A stretch of DNA of 64,000 nucleotides from G963666535 sp963666535 (GTDB taxonomy: Bacteria > Bacillota > Clostridia > Oscillospirales > Oscillospiraceae). The DNA lies in contig OY762913.1 in NCBI GenBank assembly GCA_963666535.1, forward strand, positions 1,984,001 through 2,048,000, written 5' to 3'. The notes under the pieces are model-generated. The model had not been told where the DNA came from. It did not search any database and saw nothing but the letters and a program-made list of their open reading frames with translations. Position 1 is the stretch's first letter. Each line of letters starts with the position of its first letter. The position numbers and the translations under genes were made by a program. Shown one piece after another: positions 59,070 to 64,000 of this stretch.

Positions 59070-59721
59070 CACGATACCCAACTCCCCTGACCGTCTCAAT
59101 ATAGTCCCGCTCCAGCTTTTTACGCAGGTTCTTAATGTGGCTGTCCACAATGCGCTCATCCCCCAGAAAATCGTAATTCCAAAGCCGCCCCAGCAGAACA
59201 GACCGGGTCAATACCCGTCCCTGGTTTTGCATCAGCTCCCGCAGTAGTTCAAATTCCCGACCTGTCAGGTCAAGGGACACGCCTGCCACAGTGGCACGGT
59301 AATCATCCAGATCCAGCACCAGATCCCGGTATATCAGCAGACAGTTTTCCGTCTCATCCCCGCCCGCCCGGCGCAAAACTGCGGCAATTTTCCGCAGCAG
59401 GACCGGCATGGAAAAAGGTTTCGTAACATAGTCGTCAATATTTAAATCAAAACCCTTGAGCTGGTTTTCTTCCGCATCCAACGCGGTGAGCATAATGACG
59501 GGGATACCGGATTCCCGGCGGATCAACTCGCACACCCCATACCCATCCATTTTGGGCAGCATCACATCCAGCAAAATTAGATTCCACTCTTCCTGATGAA
59601 ACAGATCCAGTGCCGCGATGCCGTCGTCGGCGGCTCCTGTCTGATAACTCGCATCCCTTAAGTAGGCGCACAACATCTCCTGAATATCAGGATCGTCTTC
59701 CGCCACTAAGATTCGCTTCAT
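59053..59721 (-). CDS. OmpR/PhoB family response regulator
   Basis: A 222-residue regulator. The receiver has the acidic pocket EDD at 8-10, phospho-Asp52 in LLDVMLPKMDG, Thr in MLTALD near 80 and Lys in VTKPFS near 102. The C-terminal winged helix contains LTGREFELLRELMQNQGRVLTR near 155 and DSHIKNLRKKL near 195. ATG 59721 lies eight bases after GGAGGGG; the GTG at 59730 overlaps the site. It is the cognate partner of the downstream kinase and the likely controller of the ABC operon. Confidence 0.95.
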   Translation of the reverse strand: MKRILVAEDDPDIQEMLCAYLRDASYQTGAADDGIAALDLFHQEEWNLILLDVMLPKMDGYGVCELIRRESGIPVIMLTALDAEENQLKGFDLNIDDYVTKPFSMPVLLRKIAAVLRRAGGDETENCLLIYRDLVLDLDDYRATVAGVSLDLTGREFELLRELMQNQGRVLTRSVLLGRLWNYDFLGDERIVDSHIKNLRKKLERDYIETVRGVGYRVEKIN

Positions 59722-59782
59722 GTGAATCACCCCTCCTGGAAAGTATAACTCAAAATTTTGAAGTTTGTGTGTATTTTAATAA

Positions 59783-59830
59783 ATCATGCGACGAATTCTT
59801 GGTCGCATTTGTTCCGTAGACATGATATAC
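59783..59830 (-). repeat. Degenerate fragment of the repeat family
   Basis: On the minus strand ATGTCTACGGAACAAATGCG (from about 59822) matches the conserved start of copies at 2.9 and 17.7 kb, including codons MSTEQMR. ATGCGAC/GTCGCAT forms a hairpin. Nothing beyond this part is conserved. Confidence 0.5.
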
Positions 59831-59968
59831 ACCTTGCTTTTGCCGGGGTTTTACCCTATACTATCCACAGAAACCACAACCCGCTCTCAATTTGCTTATT
59901 GGGAATGATCTCGACAGAATCTTATTTTTGATAGGATCATAGTTTTTTTAATAAAGGAGGCGTCCTGC

Positions 59969-60742
59969 TTGGATCGGATTCATCATCTTCAATGTCTGCC
60001 GGAAGAAATCGGCAAATACACACTACTCCCCGGAGACCCCGGCCGGGTCGCTCAAATTGCCTCCTATCTGGATCATGCGGAAAAAATAGCGGAAAACCGC
60101 GAATACGTCACCTATACCGGCAGTCTGGCCGGGGAAAAAGTCTCGGTTGTCTCCACCGGCATCGGCGGCCCCTCTGCCGCCATCGCCATGGAAGAGCTGG
60201 TCAAACTGGGCGCTCATACGTTCCTTCGGGTGGGTACCTGCGGCGCCATCCAGCCCACCTTGAAGCCCGGTGCCCTGATTATCCCTACCGCGGCGATCCG
60301 CCACGAAGGCACCTCTTCGGCTTACCTGCCCTTGGAATTTCCCGCCATCGCCGATTTTCGTCTTGTCTCCGCCTTGGAGCGTTGTGCTACCGCCCTAGGC
60401 TATCAAAGCCACACCGGCATGGTGGAATCAAAAGATTCCTATTACGGCCAGCACGAACCGGAATCCATGCCCACTGTCCATGATCTCAATCGCATCTGGT
60501 CCATGTGTCAGAAGTCCGGCGTGTTGGCCTCGGAAATGGAATGCGCCTGTCTCTTTACGGTGGCCACTGTCCGCCACGTCCGGTGCGGCGCGGTTCTCCT
60601 GCTGGTCAGCAATCATGAACAGGAGCGGTTGACGGGACGGCCTGTGCCAACGTGCAGTGAGATCGACCGTCCCATCCGCACCGCGGTAGAGGCGATGCGC
60701 GGCTTGATTGATGCAGAAAGGGGAACTCATGATGAGCATTGA
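59969..60742 (+). CDS. udp: Uridine phosphorylase (second paralogue)
   Basis: A 257-residue PNP/UDP-family phosphorylase with LLPGDPGR near residue 19, STGIGGPSAAIAMEEL near 62, RVGTCGA near 86 and ASEMECACLF near 184. The start is TTG 59969 behind AAAGGAGG; no suitable ATG exists. It differs from the paralogue at 20.0-20.8 kb in the C-terminal half and has a cysteine-rich ribose loop (MECAC rather than MESAA), so its substrate range may differ. It overlaps the Crp/Fnr regulator gene by 14 bases. Confidence 0.92.
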   Translation: MDRIHHLQCLPEEIGKYTLLPGDPGRVAQIASYLDHAEKIAENREYVTYTGSLAGEKVSVVSTGIGGPSAAIAMEELVKLGAHTFLRVGTCGAIQPTLKPGALIIPTAAIRHEGTSSAYLPLEFPAIADFRLVSALERCATALGYQSHTGMVESKDSYYGQHEPESMPTVHDLNRIWSMCQKSGVLASEMECACLFTVATVRHVRCGAVLLLVSNHEQERLTGRPVPTCSEIDRPIRTAVEAMRGLIDAERGTHDEH

Positions 60743-61445
60743 GAGTCTGCTGCAAACGATGTCCTATGAAGATGATGACATTCGCCGACAAGCGGAAACG
60801 CTCTTTGAGACCATGCCAGAGGATATCCGCGCCTGCTGCTTTCCGCTGCGAAAGGTGCGCGGCGAGTCAATCACCAAAACCGGTTCTGACGCAGATAAGG
60901 TTTTCTTCCTGCTGAAAGGAAGAGCTAAAATCATGAATGAGCTCCCCGACGGCGTACTGTATAGTTTTGCTGCGGTCAGCGCGCCCGCCCTTTTGGGAGA
61001 GACGGAGGCGTTCGCTGAGCTGCCGTTCTACCGTGGCACGGTGGTTTGTGAAACCGAATGCAGAATGGTCAGCATGTCCTCTGAAGTTTTCCTCCGATGG
61101 ATGCACATCAGCCACGCCGCGCTGTATACCATTACGGCGAGCATCGTGCGCAAAAACTGCATGCAGAACTCCCACGACCGGGCGCTGCTCTTTTACACCG
61201 GGGTGAATCGAATTGCATTTCATTTGTTGGAATATTGCACTTTCCCCCATGCTGGCGGTGATTTCGAGCTAAAGATATCCCGGGAACAGCTGGCGGATGA
61301 AGTCGGCACCAGCGTCAAAACAGTCAATCGCTGCCTGGCACAGCTGGAAGAGCAGGGACTGATGAACCGCCGTGGACACAGCATTTGTATTTCAAAGCAG
61401 CAAAGCATTGATATTCAACATTTTCTATCCATCGGCAGGAAATAG
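60729..61445 (+). CDS. Crp/Fnr family transcriptional regulator
   Basis: A 238-residue regulator with a cyclic-nucleotide-binding-like fold (about residues 20-140) and a C-terminal winged helix. The HTH is ISREQLADEVGTSVKTVNRCLAQLEEQGL near 185-213. The effector pocket lacks an obvious cAMP signature, and there is no N-terminal Fnr-type cysteine cluster, though CC and scattered cysteines occur. ATG 60729 follows AAAGGGG and overlaps the uridine phosphorylase gene, so the two are coupled. It may control nucleoside catabolism. The next ATG, one codon later, is an equal choice. Confidence 0.88.
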   Translation: MMSIESLLQTMSYEDDDIRRQAETLFETMPEDIRACCFPLRKVRGESITKTGSDADKVFFLLKGRAKIMNELPDGVLYSFAAVSAPALLGETEAFAELPFYRGTVVCETECRMVSMSSEVFLRWMHISHAALYTITASIVRKNCMQNSHDRALLFYTGVNRIAFHLLEYCTFPHAGGDFELKISREQLADEVGTSVKTVNRCLAQLEEQGLMNRRGHSICISKQQSIDIQHFLSIGRK

Positions 61446-61564
61446 CGTGTCTTGTGTCCGCCCCGAGAAGGAATACAATTCCAGTCCTACTTAAATATGG
61501 AAATGTAACAACATGCACAGTTTTTACTTCCATTTTTCTTGTTTTTTATCTGTTGCTGCACCCT

Positions 61565-61588
61565 AAAAAAGGACATTAGTCCTTTTTT
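61565..61588 (+). terminator. Terminator 1 after the Crp/Fnr gene
   Basis: AAAAAAGGAC and GTCCTTTTTT pair around ATTA and run into T residues. Confidence 0.8.
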
Positions 61589-61627
61589 TTATTGCCTAAA
61601 AAAGATAGAATACCTATATCAGCTAGG

Positions 61628-61667
61628 CAGTGCAAGGATGTACGAATGACGTCCTTGCACTGTTTTC
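61628..61667 (+). terminator. Terminator 2, or leader terminator of the EamA gene
   Basis: CAGTGCAAGGA (61628-61638) and TCCTTGCACTG (61652-61662) form a perfect 11-base stem followed by TTTTC. Two terminators in succession before the EamA gene suggest that the second could lie in a leader. Confidence 0.8.
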
Positions 61668-61711
61668 TTTCATTTTTAGTTCATGAAGCAGAAACGCGGA
61701 GGCATATCATT

Positions 61712-62611
61712 ATGAAAATCAATCCCTCAAAAAGCTTACTCTTTGTTCTAATTACCGCCTTTTGCTTTGGCACCATGGAGGTATCTCTCAAGCTGGCCGG
61801 AAGCCACTTTGACGCAATACAGCTTACGTTTCTCCGCTTTCTGATCGGAGGCCTGCTCCTTCTCCCCTTTGCTGTGGGTGATCTGAAAAAGCGACGATAC
61901 CGCCTGACGGCGAGCGATTTACTTTACCTGCTGATTCTGGGGGTGATCTGCCTGTGCAGCATGACGCTTGTTCAGTTCGGCATCATGTACACCAACGCCA
62001 ATCTGGTCGCCGTGGTCATCTCCATGAGTCCGGTCTTCACCATGATATTTGCCCATTTTATCGCAGGGGAGCCGTTTACCCGTCGCAAGGCCGTCGTGCT
62101 CCTGATCAGTTTCACCGGTCTGGTCATCGTTTCAAATCCCTCTCAACTTCTGGCCGGTAATCGCATCGGCGGCCTGCTCATCGTTCTTTCCGCCTCCGCC
62201 TTGTTCGGGCTGTACACGGCCATGGGAAAACGCCGGCTGAGCAAGCTTGGCGGTATGACGCAAAACAGTTTGAGCTTTCTGTTCGGTGACACGGTCTTGT
62301 TGATTTATCTCATTGCCTCCGGCACACCTGTTTTTCGGGGGATCACCGTTTCCTCCCTCCCCTTTTTGTTTTATCTCGGCTTCATTGTCACCGGTCTGGG
62401 TTACTTCGCCTATCTGAAAGCCCTTGCATACGGCGGCCCGTCCTATGCCTCTTTTGCATTTTTCATTAAACCGATCGTCGCCATTGTCTGCGCATTCCTC
62501 ATTCTGCATGAGGCTATTACTCTCCCGATGGTCGTAGGTGTGATTTTAATTCTGTCCGGGTTCCTTTTGAACCTAACCAAACCAAAACAAGATATGAAGG
62601 GAAGTAATTAA
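61712..62611 (+). CDS. EamA/DMT family transporter
   Basis: A 299-residue membrane protein with ten predicted spans in two EamA repeats (about 1-140 and 150-290). The start KSLLFVLITAFCFGTMEVSLKLAG and the mid-sequence SMSPVFTMIFAHFIAGEP are typical of drug/metabolite transporters. ATG 61712 follows GGAGG; the longer frame upstream runs through a terminator and was rejected. Its stop is one base before the MmgE/PrpD start, so the two are probably an operon in which a small acid or metabolite is transported and metabolised. Confidence 0.9.
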   Translation: MKINPSKSLLFVLITAFCFGTMEVSLKLAGSHFDAIQLTFLRFLIGGLLLLPFAVGDLKKRRYRLTASDLLYLLILGVICLCSMTLVQFGIMYTNANLVAVVISMSPVFTMIFAHFIAGEPFTRRKAVVLLISFTGLVIVSNPSQLLAGNRIGGLLIVLSASALFGLYTAMGKRRLSKLGGMTQNSLSFLFGDTVLLIYLIASGTPVFRGITVSSLPFLFYLGFIVTGLGYFAYLKALAYGGPSYASFAFFIKPIVAIVCAFLILHEAITLPMVVGVILILSGFLLNLTKPKQDMKGSN

Positions 62612-62612
62612 G

Positions 62613-64000
62613 ATGAGTCAAACAGTTGCACAGGCCATCGCCTCGTTGGGCGTCCATCTGGAGTATGAAGATTTGCCCGACTATGCGGCAGCCCACGCGA
62701 AGCTTCTGACCCTGGATGTACTGGCATCTATGGTCGGTACCCGCAACATCATTACCAGTGAGATTGCTCGGGAAGTGGCGGAGGAAATGGGTGGTCCAGA
62801 GGAGTGTACCATTGTGGGCAGCCGCAAAAAGGTATCCGCGCCTAACGCCGCCTTTGCCAATGCGATTGCGTGCTATGGCTATGACTTTGTGGATGACCAT
62901 AACGAATCCAACGCCCACCCGTCCCCCGCCACCTACCCGGTCGGGCTGGTCCTCTCGGAACAGTGGAAGAAAAGCGGCAAGGAGTTCCTCACCGCCGTGG
63001 CTTTGGGGAATGAAGTGGTGTGCCGTCTGGGCAGTGCCTATTTGGGTGACATGTACTACCAGGGCTTTCACCCTACCGGCACCTGCGGCACGATGGGAGC
63101 CGCCGTATCCGCTGGGAAGCTCATGGGTCTAGGGGAAGAGCAGATGGTCTATGTCCAGGGCATTGCCGGCAGCATGGTGGCCGGTCTGATGGCCTGGAAT
63201 TCCGAAGGTTCCTTTACCAAGCGCCTTCAGGCAGGGCACCCCGCCATGAACTCCATCATTGCCGCTCGGTTGGCGCAGAAAGGCTTTAACGGCCCTTCTG
63301 ACATCTATGAGGGCAAGGACGGCCTGCTCCATGCCTACTCTTACTATGACCACTATGACACCAAGTACCTGCTGGACGGTTTGGGGGAGCGCTGGGTGTT
63401 TGCCTCTTCCAGCATTAAGGTCTACCCCTGCTGTCGTTATTCCGGCGGACATCTTGACGCCTGCCTAAAGATCGTCGCCGATGTTCATCCAGACCCCGAA
63501 AAGATATCCAAAGTCCACATCCGCTCCTCCAAATACACCATGCGTCTTCTGGCGGAACCGCGTAAGTGGGACCCCAAAAACATTGTAGATCTGCAGTTCA
63601 GTATGCCCTATCAGGCCGCCATTGCGTTCCGCAACGGAAAAGTCACGGTGGACGAGTTCGATGTCAAATACATCAACGACCCGCTGATTCAGCGGCTGAT
63701 CTCCGTCACCGACGTGGTGGAGGACCCCGAGTTTGAGGCGCGTTATCCCGAGCATTACTCCAGTGCGGTAGAAATCACAATGGAGGACGGAACAACCTAC
63801 AAGGCGGTCATTGATGACCCCCGAGGCGACTGGAGAAATCCGGTTACCTTTGAGGATGTAAAGGAAAAATTCCGCGTGCTGGCCAACCGCGTCTACTCTG
63901 ATCCCCAGCGCACGGAGCAAATCATTCAATTTGTGGAGACGCTCCCGGAGCAAGCCGATATGTCCCAGCTGATGGCACTGGTCAACGACGTTACCACGTC
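62613..64000 (+). CDS. MmgE/PrpD family protein (partial, 3' end off window)
   Basis: At least 462 residues, still open at the right edge, so nearly full length for the family (about 450-470). It starts at ATG 62613 just after the EamA gene, with AAGGGAAG as binding site. N-terminal motifs near residues 65-110 (GSRKKVSAPNAAFANA, then HNESNAHPSP), the block FHPTGTCGTMGAA near 150 and the motif KVYPCCRYSGGHLDA near 270 are characteristic. Members include 2-methylcitrate dehydratase, iminodisuccinate epimerase and aconitate decarboxylase. No methylcitrate synthase or lyase is nearby, so the substrate is open. Confidence 0.9.
   Translation, partial: MSQTVAQAIASLGVHLEYEDLPDYAAAHAKLLTLDVLASMVGTRNIITSEIAREVAEEMGGPEECTIVGSRKKVSAPNAAFANAIACYGYDFVDDHNESNAHPSPATYPVGLVLSEQWKKSGKEFLTAVALGNEVVCRLGSAYLGDMYYQGFHPTGTCGTMGAAVSAGKLMGLGEEQMVYVQGIAGSMVAGLMAWNSEGSFTKRLQAGHPAMNSIIAARLAQKGFNGPSDIYEGKDGLLHAYSYYDHYDTKYLLDGLGERWVFASSSIKVYPCCRYSGGHLDACLKIVADVHPDPEKISKVHIRSSKYTMRLLAEPRKWDPKNIVDLQFSMPYQAAIAFRNGKVTVDEFDVKYINDPLIQRLISVTDVVEDPEFEARYPEHYSSAVEITMEDGTTYKAVIDDPRGDWRNPVTFEDVKEKFRVLANRVYSDPQRTEQIIQFVETLPEQADMSQLMALVNDVTT

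Noticed and set aside
1..64000. tRNA, rRNA or replication origin
   Set aside because: No recognisable tRNA cloverleaf, rRNA segment or DnaA-box cluster was noticed by eye; tRNAscan-SE and Infernal would be decisive.

Overview
The window looks like a chromosomal segment of a Gram-positive, endospore-forming clostridium, most likely Oscillospiraceae-like. It carries an apparently intact sigK and spoIIR, bacillota-type ribosome binding sites (AGGAGG) with several TTG starts, an SLH-anchored exoenzyme, a K+-dependent-type membrane pyrophosphatase, and a moderately high GC content that drops in several accessory stretches. The genus is an inference; no rRNA or tRNA gene was seen.

Layout. 1-5.3 kb is accessory: a CoA-disulfide-reductase-like enzyme with fused rhodanese (cut by the left edge), a free rhodanese, small orphan genes, a mobile-looking repeat, a short phage-like remnant and an iron-type alcohol dehydrogenase. 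5.9-9 kb holds an SLH-domain esterase and an SDR dehydrogenase. 9.1-18.4 kb is housekeeping and sporulation, nearly all on the minus strand: an FtsA-like ATPase, spoIIR, ispE, a DUF1015 gene, apgM, an aminotransferase with its Lrp-type regulator, and sigK. 18.6-20.8 kb has a membrane-protein/XRE pair behind a clear promoter-operator, a decayed IS3 fragment and a uridine phosphorylase. 20.9-31 kb, on the plus strand, carries a MATE exporter, trkA-trkH, hppA, an aconitase-like hydratase and a membrane protein. 31-44 kb has efp, an M24 peptidase, an AP-endonuclease-like gene with a duplicated 3' end, yqeG, a repeat-bearing lipoprotein, ygiQ and a pyrimidine operon (pyrC-pyrF-zinc ribbon-pyrK-pyrD-phosphatase/acetyltransferase).

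44-53.5 kb is the most interesting part. A lone modA lies behind two consecutive RNA elements that look like molybdenum-cofactor riboswitches, the first followed by its own terminator. After a LysR regulator, a hexapeptide acetyltransferase and a diguanylate cyclase comes a divergent locus. A helix-turn-helix regulator with a ModA/TupA-like ligand domain faces four co-directional genes: a HypB/UreG-like GTPase with CxxC motifs, a soluble ABC-type ATPase, a DUF4213/DUF364 (putative metal-chelation) protein and a methyltransferase. I propose this as an uncharacterised metal-cofactor or metallocentre-handling system; the function is inference.

53.6-59.7 kb encodes a two-component system and an ABC-2 exporter, one subunit of which is fused to an M1-type metallopeptidase. 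59.9-64 kb holds a second uridine phosphorylase coupled to a Crp/Fnr regulator, an EamA transporter and a MmgE/PrpD protein cut by the right edge. A repeat family with inverted ends and a conserved small reading frame occurs at about 2.8 and 17.5 kb, with fragments at 11.5 and 59.8 kb.
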